The notes beneath the pieces were generated by a model, which made no database searches, was not told the DNA's origin, and saw only the letters and a list, made by a program, of their open reading frames with translations. From positions 1 through 64,000 of the forward strand of contig VGTI01000004.1 of assembly GCA_016874735.1 (NCBI GenBank): a DNA stretch of 64,000 bases, written 5' to 3'. The position numbers were made by a program, and so were the translations under genes. Numbering within the stretch: the first letter of the stretch is position 1; each line of letters opens with the position of its first letter. This document shows, in pieces, positions 42,885-51,440 of this stretch. The DNA is from Deltaproteobacteria bacterium. Lineage in GTDB: Bacteria; Bdellovibrionota_B; Oligoflexia; Oligoflexales; CAIYRB01.

Positions 42885-43895
42885 CTAGCAAAACCTACGT
42901 CGATTGCCGACCCAGATATTTTTGCCACTTTTTGCCAGGTCAAATGCAATGTTGACGCGCCTCATCCAACGCTGACGTGGACCATAGGCCGGTTGATACT
43001 TTCGACGGCCATGTACAGCGCGTAAATTGTCTATGACTAAAAAGTCACCTGCCTCTAACACAACGTCAAGCTGCTTTCTGCTCACTTCGGCTTTGATTTC
43101 ATCAAGTGCAGCCTCTGCTGCCGCGTCGGTCGCATACATGAAAGCCGGATCGATGCGGATGAATGGGTCGTTATCGGGACCCGTCAGGATGGCATCGGGT
43201 TCAGGCTCGGTTAGCATCTTTTCAATGCGGGAGAAATCGGCCGGTGAAAGTACCCATTGCGCGCTCTGGTTAAAGTCTGGACGATGCGACTTGTCGGGGA
43301 CAATCACAAACCTTGGCTGGCGTAAAATTTCTCTAGTTTGCTGTGTCAGTTCGAGCCCAGACGCCGTACACACAGTAGTCACCGCACGCTCGTGGTTGCG
43401 GTAACAGTATAGCGCGATAAGATCAGCGCGCGATGGATGAAAAGCCTCTTCGTTGTGCCACTCGAGATCTACAGCGCTACCAGATCCGAGCTGCTCACAC
43501 TCATCCTTTTTGTGGGGGATGACGTGACGAAAGTAGCGCCCGTTTTCCTGAGTATGCCAGCCGAAGATTTCACCAAATAGACTGGCGACTAAGGCATGAC
43601 GGATCTCGATCTTCAAGATCCGCGGCTCGGCCCAAGCGTTGTCCCATGACTCCGGCGTAGGCATAAGCTCGGCCTCGTCCAACGGTAAACCCTTTAGTAA
43701 CAGACACCGCTTGCCGCGGCCCATGCGATATTCGTACGCTAGGAGCCTTAGACTATCGGGTAAAGTCAGAGCTGCAAGCCCTACCGCATCACCAAACTCC
43801 TCGGACTCGACTGTCGAGAAACGGCCGGCTAGCTCATCAGCCAACGCATTTATAGCTGCGATTTCTTGAGGTGTGAAGTTTCTCAGAGTAATCAT
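42885..43895 (-). CDS. Fe(II)/2-oxoglutarate oxygenase, VioC/arginine beta-hydroxylase-like
   Basis: 336 residues. The iron ligands are the H-x-E of WHNEEAFHPSRAD (His147, Glu149) and a distal His in DNLRAVHGRRKY near residue 305, with the oxoglutarate Arg in RQRWMRRVN. The H-x-E-x-AFHP-x-RAD phrase matches the clavaminate synthase/VioC group, which hydroxylate free amino acids such as arginine. It lies 10 bases before an ACT-domain gene, possibly co-transcribed. The true substrate is not determined. Confidence 0.85.
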   Translation of the reverse strand: MITLRNFTPQEIAAINALADELAGRFSTVESEEFGDAVGLAALTLPDSLRLLAYEYRMGRGKRCLLLKGLPLDEAELMPTPESWDNAWAEPRILKIEIRHALVASLFGEIFGWHTQENGRYFRHVIPHKKDECEQLGSGSAVDLEWHNEEAFHPSRADLIALYCYRNHERAVTTVCTASGLELTQQTREILRQPRFVIVPDKSHRPDFNQSAQWVLSPADFSRIEKMLTEPEPDAILTGPDNDPFIRIDPAFMYATDAAAEAALDEIKAEVSRKQLDVVLEAGDFLVIDNLRAVHGRRKYQPAYGPRQRWMRRVNIAFDLAKSGKNIWVGNRRRFC

Positions 43896-43905
43896 AGTAA
43901 ATGCT

Positions 43906-44319
43906 CTATACAGTTGTTATGCCCACTTGCTGCCACGCATTTAGTGCCGTGCCGCAATCATCCTTTTTGATCAAGATAAAATCGCTGTCAAACGTCGAAA
44001 CGACAAAGCAGCCAACCTTGGCATCCGCCAGGGGCACTGTAAGCCGCGCAATAATCCCTGTAAGGTTAAACGGAATGGGACCTTCTAAGTAAAAGGCCGC
44101 CCAAGACCCGCTGACCTGAATTCCGGGGCTCTGTAGTGCGGCCGTATCTGCTTCTCTTAGCACCAAAGAGTACTCAACTGCAGAGACCGTCAAGCTCCAT
44201 AGAGGAGCCCCTGCCGGACAGGACGGTAGGGGAGAGGAGCTCAACGGTAGATGGACTACAGCATAATCGTCCGGGAGAGCCCTAAGACGCAGTTCATGAA
44301 AATTGTTGTAGCTTGCCAC
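43906..44319 (-). CDS. ACT-domain protein
   Basis: 137 residues from a GTG start. The sequence shows two ACT-like halves: LWSLTVSAVEYSLVLRE, and then WAAFYLEGPIPFNLTGIIARLTVPLADAKVGCFVVSTFDSDFILIKKDD (cut here at motif level), as in ACT_7/CASTOR-type proteins. Those bind amino acids and regulate partners. It precedes the VioC-like oxygenase on the same strand with 10 bases between them, suggesting a sensor of the same amino acid that the oxygenase uses. That link is inferred. Confidence 0.8.
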   Translation of the reverse strand: MASYNNFHELRLRALPDDYAVVHLPLSSSPLPSCPAGAPLWSLTVSAVEYSLVLREADTAALQSPGIQVSGSWAAFYLEGPIPFNLTGIIARLTVPLADAKVGCFVVSTFDSDFILIKKDDCGTALNAWQQVGITTV

Positions 44320-44405
44320 AGCTTGAACTCTCTTAGTTGATTATAGAATCGCCGTCACAAAAGTTATTATTATATTATTTTTTTAATAAATTCAATTTTT
44401 TTATT

Positions 44406-44437
44406 AAAAAAATTGGCGGCTTTAACTTTTAACCGCC
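44406..44437 (-). terminator. Terminator after the SpoIIE-type phosphatase gene
   Basis: On the minus strand GGCGG (44437-44433) pairs with CCGCC (44419-44415) and is followed by AATTTTTTT. The U-tract itself is part of a perfect 10-bp A/T inverted repeat (44393-44415). The rest of the AT-rich 150-base gap shows no gene. Confidence 0.7.
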
Positions 44438-44467
44438 CCCTCACAAATATTCAATTTTATTAGCTGG

Positions 44468-45838
44468 TTATGCCACTCTCTTTACCCAGACGAGCAATTT
44501 ATCATCAGCGACATCAATCGCGTCTAGGGCTCGGCTACCGTTTGATTCCACAGCTCTCACCAAACTATCGATCTTCCGGGTATTGGTAATTCCGCCACGC
44601 TCAAAAACTCCATCAGTGCCGATCAACAACAGGTCGGCGTTGATGCGCCGAAATTCAACTTGAACGGGATGCAAATCTAGGTCATCGCTAAATCCAAGAA
44701 TGTTGCCACGAGCCAATATACGGCCGTACTGCCGCATGCCAGAATCCATATAGGAATAATAGAGCGGCACATGGCCGCAGGAGTAATAAGTTAGCTCGTT
44801 TTCTGCGACTAATGCGAGACCGAGCGTAGCTGTATATGGCTCTGCATGGCCAAGTTTCCGAAGAGTCCGGTTGACCTTATGTAACCAGCTAATGGGATCA
44901 AATGTTGTCCCAGCCAATTCTTCAGACCACAGTGTATTAATGGTCTGAGCGACCATCGCAGCGCCGATTCCCTTGCCGGTGACATCTGCCACGGCGACAA
45001 TAATTTCCTCCCGATTACTCACACGCGCACCTAGCCAGTCACCGCTTAGAATGCCATGACGACGCTCAAAATAGGTGAGCGAGGCGAACTTTGACCTCAA
45101 TGTCTTAAAATTTGGTGCGAGAGACTGCTGCACTTTTTTGGCGAAAACGATCTCCCGTTCAATCGCCTCCATGCGCAGGCGTTCGTTACTAGCTTGGATC
45201 TCTGCCGCCTTCTTTTGCAGTGCAGCAAAATAAATACCGCGTCTCTGGTTCAAAATATGAACGTACTGCACAAACACCGCGAGGCCAAATAATGATGAAA
45301 ACCACGCAATTGTTTCAGAGAGTCCATAACCAGCACCCCAAGCCAACATGCCAAACACTATACTTTCGCATGCGATGACAAAGGTCATACCGTTCAAAAA
45401 CGGAGTCATGTAAATCATGTTCACCAAGACACCCAAATAAATTGCAGCTGCTACCATTTTATGAGCATGCGAAACATCGGCTGCAATATTTTGACGGAGG
45501 GCTACGGCGTGACCAATCAGAGCAATTTGAACTAGTAGGAAGTAGTACCATGGATTTGTCCATAGCGTGTTCAACTTACGCGCCCCTAGGATGAGCATCT
45601 GCGAACCGATAAGAATATATGTGGTTACAAGCGTTACTCTGGACGCCGGCGAGCCAAAGACAAATGTGGAGCAACACGCAAACACGAGCACTAAGGCAAG
45701 GTACACGTAAAATGAAACTTTGACTCCGTCTTCTCGGTCTTGCTGCCATTTGAGTTCAAAAGAGGCCACCCCCGACATGTTGAGATCGTCAGTACGATAG
45801 ATTTTCTGCAGAATCTTCCGCAAATTTGCCGGGAACAT
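44468..45838 (-). CDS. Membrane-bound SpoIIE-type (PP2C) serine phosphatase
   Basis: About 456 residues from the ATG at 45838 (GGAG 11 bases upstream; a TTG 33 bases further up is possible). The N-terminal 230 residues hold about six membrane helices; a coiled-coil linker (KKAAEIQASNERLRMEAIEREIV) leads to a PP2C SpoIIE domain with AKKVQQSLAP, the metal-binding DVTGKGIGAAM and a late GTDGVFERG. RsbU-like phosphatases of this kind dephosphorylate anti-sigma antagonists. No partner switching gene is nearby. Confidence 0.88.
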   Translation of the reverse strand: MFPANLRKILQKIYRTDDLNMSGVASFELKWQQDREDGVKVSFYVYLALVLVFACCSTFVFGSPASRVTLVTTYILIGSQMLILGARKLNTLWTNPWYYFLLVQIALIGHAVALRQNIAADVSHAHKMVAAAIYLGVLVNMIYMTPFLNGMTFVIACESIVFGMLAWGAGYGLSETIAWFSSLFGLAVFVQYVHILNQRRGIYFAALQKKAAEIQASNERLRMEAIEREIVFAKKVQQSLAPNFKTLRSKFASLTYFERRHGILSGDWLGARVSNREEIIVAVADVTGKGIGAAMVAQTINTLWSEELAGTTFDPISWLHKVNRTLRKLGHAEPYTATLGLALVAENELTYYSCGHVPLYYSYMDSGMRQYGRILARGNILGFSDDLDLHPVQVEFRRINADLLLIGTDGVFERGGITNTRKIDSLVRAVESNGSRALDAIDVADDKLLVWVKRVA

Positions 45839-45952
45839 AGGACAAAAACTCCGAACTGGCGGGTAAATCAACCCATGCTGGGCTGCCCCCTTACCGGAGT
45901 TTCGGCATGAAGTAGTGTCTACATTAATGGATGAAACACGACAATCTTGGAT

Positions 45953-46822
45953 TTATTGCAGCGCATCTAGGCCCTTACCGGATAAACGATGGAGCTCCTC
46001 GGATAGCTCTTTCAGCGTCTTTTCCAGGTGTAACCATTGCTTTTCGGACATAGTGGGAGCTAAGGCTGATCTCACCGCTTTCCAATTTTCCGACCTTTTC
46101 CTGTAAAAGACAAAACTCTCAGTTGGTTCTACGACATCTAAGTTGTTTGCTCGTTTGATAGCCAATTCAAGGGTAGCTTGATCGTGTTTTTGCAATACTT
46201 CGATCCAGAAATCTCTCGATCTTTGACGCACTTTGAGTTCATCTTGTAAATCACTTTGTCTCCAAAGCATGCCATTCACGATGATGGTGCGCTGCTGATC
46301 GCTAAGATCCCCTATCAAGTACTCAAAGCGATCAAAAGTCGACTCGGCAAACTCGTCAAGGGCTCCGTCGAAATCACTCGCTCCCGCTAGCGCAGCTCTT
46401 TTGAGATTTTTATTGCCACGATCCATCATCTTAGCAAAATGGGCTATTTGGTCTGAGCTCAAGGATATGCCGACTTGAACCATAGTCGGTAAGAGCCTCG
46501 CGATGATAAGCCGCCTATCGTGCTCAAAGAGCTTGGCCCATCGATCAGTAGAATCTGCATCCAAACGCCTAGCTTGGGCATCCTTCAACTCGCCATCGAG
46601 CAAGTCGAGCAACGTCGGCATTCTTTCTCGCTTGAACCAAGCGACATTTTCTTTTACTGCAGTCTCCACTATTTGTTCCTGAGGATTTTCCAAGTCAAAG
46701 TACCGATCGATCTGATACTGAATGATCCAATCTATATGTTTATAGATCAGATTATTGACAAAACACGCTGAAAGCAGTGACGTAAGGACGATCATGGCAA
46801 TTAGATGCCGCAGTACTTTCAT
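45953..46822 (-). CDS. DUF6279-like lipoprotein
   Basis: 289 residues with a signal peptide and lipobox (LLSAC). The mature part is helical with RYFDLENPQEQIVETAVKENVAWFKRERMP, as in the DUF6279 lipoproteins of proteobacteria, then long charged helices. The function of that family is unknown. AGGGAA precedes the ATG. Divergent from the LOG-family gene, with an inverted repeat in between. Confidence 0.75.
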   Translation of the reverse strand: MKVLRHLIAMIVLTSLLSACFVNNLIYKHIDWIIQYQIDRYFDLENPQEQIVETAVKENVAWFKRERMPTLLDLLDGELKDAQARRLDADSTDRWAKLFEHDRRLIIARLLPTMVQVGISLSSDQIAHFAKMMDRGNKNLKRAALAGASDFDGALDEFAESTFDRFEYLIGDLSDQQRTIIVNGMLWRQSDLQDELKVRQRSRDFWIEVLQKHDQATLELAIKRANNLDVVEPTESFVFYRKRSENWKAVRSALAPTMSEKQWLHLEKTLKELSEELHRLSGKGLDALQ

Positions 46823-46844
46823 CGGAATTCCCTACTAAACCAAC

Positions 46845-46879
46845 ATAATGTTTGGCACATCGTAGACAATAAACATTAT
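46845..46879. promoter_or_regulatory. 9-bp AT-rich inverted repeat between divergent genes
   Basis: ATAATGTTT (46845-46853) and AAACATTAT (46871-46879) are exact complements separated by 17 bases, the spacing of a dimeric repressor site. It overlaps a possible plus-strand promoter (TTGGCA, 16 bases, CATTAT). One more AAACATTAT lies at 48652-48660 between two other genes. Confidence 0.4.
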
Positions 46880-46934
46880 CATGAAGTCCGAGTGACCGCG
46901 TAATTTCACTAATCTCTAAGTTACGAGTAAAGCA

Positions 46935-47522
46935 TTGAAAAAGATTTGCGTATTTTGTGGCTCTGCCCAAGGTAATAACCCCGCTTACAAGCAGGCGGCA
47001 ATAGCTCTTGGTCAAGTTTTATCCGAGAATGGTGTAGCTTTAGTCTACGGCGGAGCCCGGATTGGACTCATGGGAGTCATAGCAGATACCGTAATGCAGA
47101 ATGGCGGTGAGGTGATTGGGGTTATTCCCAAAGACCTTGTCGACCGTGAGGTCGCTCATCACGGCCTGACCAAACTTCATGTCGTTGCGTCGATGCATGA
47201 GCGCAAGGCGCTGATGGCCGAGCTTGCCGATGGTTTTGTAGCACTGCCAGGCGGTTTTGGTACTTGGGAGGAAATCATAGAAGTACTCACGTGGGCCCAA
47301 CTAGGTTTACACCAAAAGCCTTGTGCACTGCTGAACACTGCAGATTATTATCAGCCCTTGCTCAATATGGTTGATCACGGCCTGGCTGAGGGGTTTCTGA
47401 CTCAAATCCACAAGAAATTATTGCTTAGTTCTAAAGATCCTGGCGACCTTTTGCGACAAATGTCAGCCTATAAGTGCCCCTCAGACGGCTCTTTGTTCGC
47501 ACATTTAAAGGACAAGATCTGA
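46935..47522 (+). CDS. LOG-family (TIGR00730) nucleotide phosphoribohydrolase
   Basis: 195 residues from a TTG start, giving the canonical KKICVFCGSAQGNNPAYKQAA beginning. PGGFGTWEE (the PGGxGTxxE motif) and an earlier VYGGARIGLMG nucleotide loop identify the LOG family, once mis-called lysine decarboxylases. They hydrolyse AMP or cytokinin-riboside monophosphates to ribose-5-phosphate and base. No clear Shine-Dalgarno. It converges on the PilZ-like gene. Confidence 0.92.
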   Translation: MKKICVFCGSAQGNNPAYKQAAIALGQVLSENGVALVYGGARIGLMGVIADTVMQNGGEVIGVIPKDLVDREVAHHGLTKLHVVASMHERKALMAELADGFVALPGGFGTWEEIIEVLTWAQLGLHQKPCALLNTADYYQPLLNMVDHGLAEGFLTQIHKKLLLSSKDPGDLLRQMSAYKCPSDGSLFAHLKDKI

Positions 47523-47525
47523 GCG

Positions 47526-48551
47526 CTAGGCTGATTTTTCTTCAGTTTTCGGTATGACACTGACACCTTGGTCACTTTTCTCATTGATTTCGATAAATTG
47601 ACGGACGAATCGACCGTTGTCCCAGATCACATCAACGATTGTTGTGCCCATTGGCAAGCGTTTACGAAGACCACCATCTGCAGGGTGAGCCACCCCATTG
47701 ATAACAAGCTCCTTAGCGCCAGAAGCCTCCAGACTGAATTCGCGAGATCCATCGACAAGAGCATTTGGCAAAAAGGTCAGCGGCTCCAAAAAAGCGCACC
47801 GGAGGCGTGCACCATCAACGTCGAATTCTGCCGATTTAATGACGATAAAGCATGAGTAGTTACCAACTTTTCGGCCCCATCTCACCGAGGTCTCTAGATA
47901 CCCAACCATACCAATCGCGGCAGCAGGCTCCGCCACCAATGCCCCCGTGAGGGCGCAGCCTCCACGCGAGAGATCCACCATAGTGGCAGACATAACATTG
48001 CCTGAAATGGCTGACCTGAGATCGCGCACAGCCGCGCTACCCTTGACAATATCGCGAGCAAAATAATGAATTTTTCGTTTTTCATCGTACTGCAATTCAC
48101 AGCGCCTGATCGTGATGGCACCTGAGGTAATTTGATCTACGCCTTTTTTATCGATAAAGGTCACTGTAGCTGTGCTTTTAAGACCGATCCGGTGATAGAA
48201 ACGCGGATTTATTGGAGCCAGATTAACACGATCGGCAAATACCTCTTTCGTGCGCGCTTGCACGAAATATTCTCGCGCTCCGTTTTTAAAAACCACGATC
48301 AGTGTCTGATTGTTGGTGACAGCTAATTTGCCGGCATTTAAACGAAGTGTATAGCCACCAGAGCCAAACTCTAGCTGACCGCGACCCACTTTTGACGCCT
48401 TGCTAATAACCAATGCTGGTTGAGGTGAGCGCATGGCTTCGTTGATCTCAGCATCATGAATCATCTCACTCAATGAGATCTGCCGCCGCAACGGACTGAT
48501 CATGTTGCGGATCGATTCTTTATGAAGTTCGACAATTCGCTTTTCGCTCAA
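47526..48551 (-). CDS. PilZ-domain-like protein
   Basis: 341 residues from a TTG start (GGAGCG upstream). Around residues 175-215 is RRCELQYDEKRKIHYFARD, then TMVDLSRGGCALT, whose D-x-S-x-GG is the second PilZ motif; the RxxxR motif is weak, so c-di-GMP binding is uncertain. The N-terminal 130 residues and C-terminal 80 residues are not recognised, with the C-terminal part resembling a PilZ or sigma-type barrel fold only loosely. No signal peptide. Confidence 0.6.
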   Translation of the reverse strand: MSEKRIVELHKESIRNMISPLRRQISLSEMIHDAEINEAMRSPQPALVISKASKVGRGQLEFGSGGYTLRLNAGKLAVTNNQTLIVVFKNGAREYFVQARTKEVFADRVNLAPINPRFYHRIGLKSTATVTFIDKKGVDQITSGAITIRRCELQYDEKRKIHYFARDIVKGSAAVRDLRSAISGNVMSATMVDLSRGGCALTGALVAEPAAAIGMVGYLETSVRWGRKVGNYSCFIVIKSAEFDVDGARLRCAFLEPLTFLPNALVDGSREFSLEASGAKELVINGVAHPADGGLRKRLPMGTTIVDVIWDNGRFVRQFIEINEKSDQGVSVIPKTEEKSA

Positions 48552-48682
48552 AAGCTGCGCTCCGAGTCACTGGTCGGTCACTTCCGACCTGCCCCGGTGA
48601 GTATCGGCAGGTTTGAGCAGCTACTTAATGCGCGGTAAATTTTATGCTTTGAAACATTATTACGGAGGCCCATAAATAGACT

Positions 48683-49468
48683 TCAAGATTCTGTAATAAA
48701 TGACATAATCCATTTTTTATAGTTACGCACGTCGGTGTAAATACTACGCTCACGACAACGGTAGTCCCCCCCGCTTGCAACACCTACTACGAGCAGCTGG
48801 TCGTCTTTAACGAGATAAGCAGGCCCACCTGAATCCCCAAAACACGATCCCTTGAACTCTGGAGATCGAGCCTGCTCAGTAAATCTGAGCAGGGATAATT
48901 CTTGATCTACGGCCGTAAGGGGGATCGTTGCCTTTCTTAGGATACCCGCATCGGCCGCGTCAGCTTGGGTACTGCCAAAGCCAGCAATCACGAGCATGTC
49001 ACCTGTATTCAAATTTGTATCGGGGCCAGCGATAGACGCTGACACCGCATCTCGCGGAGCTTCCGCGTAGAGTTTAACAATTGCAATATCATCCTCAGGC
49101 CGAGCCAAATCCGCCGCATCGACGGTTGGTATCGATATTCGTTCAAACCGGGCAAACAGCGCAGCATCTATGATTTGTCTGGGAGCACTTTCGCGACGTG
49201 TCCCAAATGTGACTTTAAGTCCCTGAACTTTCCCCGCTGCCGTAAAACAATGAGCCGCTGTGAGCACCCAGCGAGGACCGACTAAAACACCGCTACAGCC
49301 ATTTGTGCTGTTATTTTCGCTATCCCAGACCAGTCCCACGGTGTGTTTAACAAGCTCGTCAGTCTCTACCACAGGCTGGCCACCGACAACCTTAAGAGCT
49401 GCTGTATCATTATTTACAGCACGGCAACCGATTAACAAGAGCAGGCTCAGCAGTAATGGACAGTTCAT
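48683..49468 (-). CDS. Trypsin-like (S1) serine protease lipoprotein
   Basis: 261 residues from the ATG at 49468 (GGGAGGG upstream); an ATG 42 bases earlier is less likely. The lipobox is LLIGC. The mature enzyme begins VVGGQPV after a short linker, then has WVLTAAHC (His), DDIAIVKL (Asp) and CFGDSGGP (Ser), the full catalytic triad, plus the expected disulfide Cys. The IVGG-like N-terminus suggests zymogen activation. It should act on the outer surface or in the periplasm. Confidence 0.93.
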   Translation of the reverse strand: MNCPLLLSLLLLIGCRAVNNDTAALKVVGGQPVVETDELVKHTVGLVWDSENNSTNGCSGVLVGPRWVLTAAHCFTAAGKVQGLKVTFGTRRESAPRQIIDAALFARFERISIPTVDAADLARPEDDIAIVKLYAEAPRDAVSASIAGPDTNLNTGDMLVIAGFGSTQADAADAGILRKATIPLTAVDQELSLLRFTEQARSPEFKGSCFGDSGGPAYLVKDDQLLVVGVASGGDYRCRERSIYTDVRNYKKWIMSFITES

Positions 49469-49628
49469 ATTTAACCCTCCCCTCAGTGATTTTGTCCCCA
49501 CTATTCCCATGCAACTAAAGGCTATGGTACATTTAGAGAATTCGACCGTATCAAATTTGGCAATTTAGCAAACACTGCCCCGAAGCTAACCAGGAAGTTT
49601 GGCCTGCAACACTAGCGAGGAGGTCGTC

Positions 49629-50882
49629 GTGCGCAACTATTTATCATATGCGATTACTCCTATCTTCACTATGATTTTGCTTTTGAGCTGCTCTGGTTCA
49701 GACGCTCAGTCAGCAGATAAGGAGCGTAGTTCGACCGATCGTCCTGGACTGACCCAAGACGTGCAGCAGTCCCAGCAATCGGCTCAAGCAGCATCTAGAG
49801 ACTACTCAGGGCCTAAAGCGCAAGGACAATCTCAGTCTAACTCGCAGGATGAGGATTGTACCAAGGTAATAGACGCTTGCCCGGTCGCTGGCGGCATTAC
49901 TTGGCAATGTAAAACGCGCTTTCTCCATGGTGTCAATTACGCCTGGCATAGCTTTGGCAGCGATTTTGGTGGGATTCAACAATGGGGTATGCCTGGTGTG
50001 AGCGGTATGCCCGAGGTCAGTAAAGAGCTCGCAGACATGAAAAAACACGGTAGCAACGTCGTCAGGTGGTGGATCTTTGCCGACTTACGCGGCGACGGTA
50101 TGATGCTGGACGCCAATGGTACACCGGTCGGGCTTGGTGGCACATTCCTACAGGATCTGCGGCAGGCCCTAGATCTCGCGGCCGAACACGACCTCTATTT
50201 GATGCTAACTGTATTCTCGTTTGATGCATTTCGACCGACGAAGACTGTGAGCGGCCGCCTGTTTCCAGGCATCAAATCTATAGCTGTAGATAGTGCTAAG
50301 CGCCAAGCCCTTATGAAAAACGTCATAGCGCCCATGGCGGCAGCCGCAGAAGCTAGCCCTAATCGCAAGCGTCTCATCGCTTGGGATCTGATTAACGAAC
50401 CCGAGTGGGCCATGAAGGGACCAAGTCTCCATGGTGATCCGGATTTTGAACCCATGAGCGACATCGAAGCTGTGAGCCACGAAGAAATGCAGACATTTCT
50501 GGCTGATCTCACCGCCACACTAAAGGCTAACAGCAGAGCCCTCATCACTGTTGGTGGATCGGCCATCAAGTGGAAGAACGCTTGGTCAAAGCTCGACCTG
50601 GACTTCTATCAGTTCCACATATACGACTGGGTGCACCAACAATGGCCGTATCACAAGTCACCTCGAGAGTACGGGATTAGTGGGAAACCGGTCGTCATGG
50701 GGGAGTTCCCCTTGAATGGACTGTCAGGGATTACAGTCAATGACCTGCTGACCAGCTGGTTTGAGGACGGTTATGCAGGTGGAATCAGCTGGTCGGTGAC
50801 GGACCAAAATTTCAAATGGCATGAGAACAAAGGGGCTCATCTCCCCTTTGCTCAGACGCATGCGTGTGAGACTAGCTTTTGA
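49629..50882 (+). CDS. GH5-family glycoside hydrolase lipoprotein
   Basis: 417 residues from the GTG at 49629, chosen because AGGAGG lies 5 bases upstream. A lipobox (LLLSC) anchors it, followed by a Ser/Gln-rich linker to residue 75. The catalytic domain has DLINEPEW (acid/base Glu) and VVMGEFP (nucleophile Glu) on clan GH-A beta strands 4 and 7, and a HGVNYAWHSFGSDF start. It probably cuts a beta-glycan such as mannan or glucan. A perfect 8-bp hairpin (50828-50850) lies near its 3' end. It converges with the monoheme cytochrome gene. Confidence 0.85.
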   Translation: MRNYLSYAITPIFTMILLLSCSGSDAQSADKERSSTDRPGLTQDVQQSQQSAQAASRDYSGPKAQGQSQSNSQDEDCTKVIDACPVAGGITWQCKTRFLHGVNYAWHSFGSDFGGIQQWGMPGVSGMPEVSKELADMKKHGSNVVRWWIFADLRGDGMMLDANGTPVGLGGTFLQDLRQALDLAAEHDLYLMLTVFSFDAFRPTKTVSGRLFPGIKSIAVDSAKRQALMKNVIAPMAAAAEASPNRKRLIAWDLINEPEWAMKGPSLHGDPDFEPMSDIEAVSHEEMQTFLADLTATLKANSRALITVGGSAIKWKNAWSKLDLDFYQFHIYDWVHQQWPYHKSPREYGISGKPVVMGEFPLNGLSGITVNDLLTSWFEDGYAGGISWSVTDQNFKWHENKGAHLPFAQTHACETSF

Positions 50883-50895
50883 GCGGCCCCGTGAA

Positions 50896-51234
50896 TCACT
50901 TCCAGGTCTTGCCTGTCAGAATCTTAAAGTCTGCCTTCATATCGGCGTCTGAGTACTCGGACTTTTCGAAAGCCTGCATGCTGCTGCCGATTCCATTGCG
51001 AATTGCCGATTCCCACGCTGATTGCGCTTTTGTACTACCCTTTAGCGCAGAGGCTCCTTGCTTAGAGCTCCCATCCTTACCGTGGCATCCGCCGCACTGA
51101 CCTACGTATGCCGTCGATAGGGTCGAAGCCGACGGGCTGGTGGGAGCAGGGCTCGGGGATGACGTCGATGCCGAACTACAGCCTCCTAGCACGAAAATCA
51201 CGAAGAGATAGGTACCCGTAAATCGCATTGGCAT
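50896..51234 (-). CDS. Monoheme cytochrome c lipoprotein
   Basis: 112 residues from the ATG at 51234 (AAGGAAG upstream); the upstream in-frame extension has no signal. The lipobox is VLGGC, then a Ser/Pro-rich linker. One heme motif CGGCH and a distal Met in SSMQAF fit a class I cytochrome c of the small cbb3/soluble type. It would carry electrons in the periplasm, divergent from the conduit operon. Promoter signals of both directions share the gap 51235-51440. Confidence 0.88.
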   Translation of the reverse strand: MPMRFTGTYLFVIFVLGGCSSASTSSPSPAPTSPSASTLSTAYVGQCGGCHGKDGSSKQGASALKGSTKAQSAWESAIRNGIGSSMQAFEKSEYSDADMKADFKILTGKTWK

Positions 51235-51373
51235 GGTTGGTCTTCCTTTCCGGAATTCTACAGGGACGGTGCCGAACGCGCAGTCCCACTGAATCAGTCT
51301 GGGTATCGGCAGATGTGGGACAAATATTGAGGTGGCGTTGATGATTTTGGAATTTTTAGCCATCACAACGATT

Positions 51374-51415
51374 TAACTGACATTTTTTACTGTATCACCA
51401 TGCTATAATCAGTTA
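51374..51415 (+). promoter_or_regulatory. Extended -10 promoter with flanking inverted repeat
   Basis: TGCTATAAT (51401-51409) is an extended -10 box. A CTGACA box 21 bases upstream is too far to act as a normal -35. TAACTGA (51374-51380) and TCAGTTA (51409-51415) form a perfect 7-bp inverted repeat around the promoter, which could be an operator. The first gene starts about 25 bases after the predicted start of transcription. Confidence 0.55.
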
Positions 51416-51440
51416 GAAGTAGGACTCTACGGGTGATCAC

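Noticed and set aside
46851-46866. Sigma-54-like TTGGCAC box before the LOG gene
   Set aside because: The -12 position lacks GC at the required 10-base spacing.
48560-48620. ACCTGCC/GGCAGGT repeat after the S1 protease gene
   Set aside because: No U-tract follows, so termination is not supported.
50828-50850. Perfect CAAAGGGG/CCCCTTTG hairpin near the GH5 3' end
   Set aside because: It lies inside the GH5 coding sequence and has no U-tract on either strand, so it is not called a terminator.
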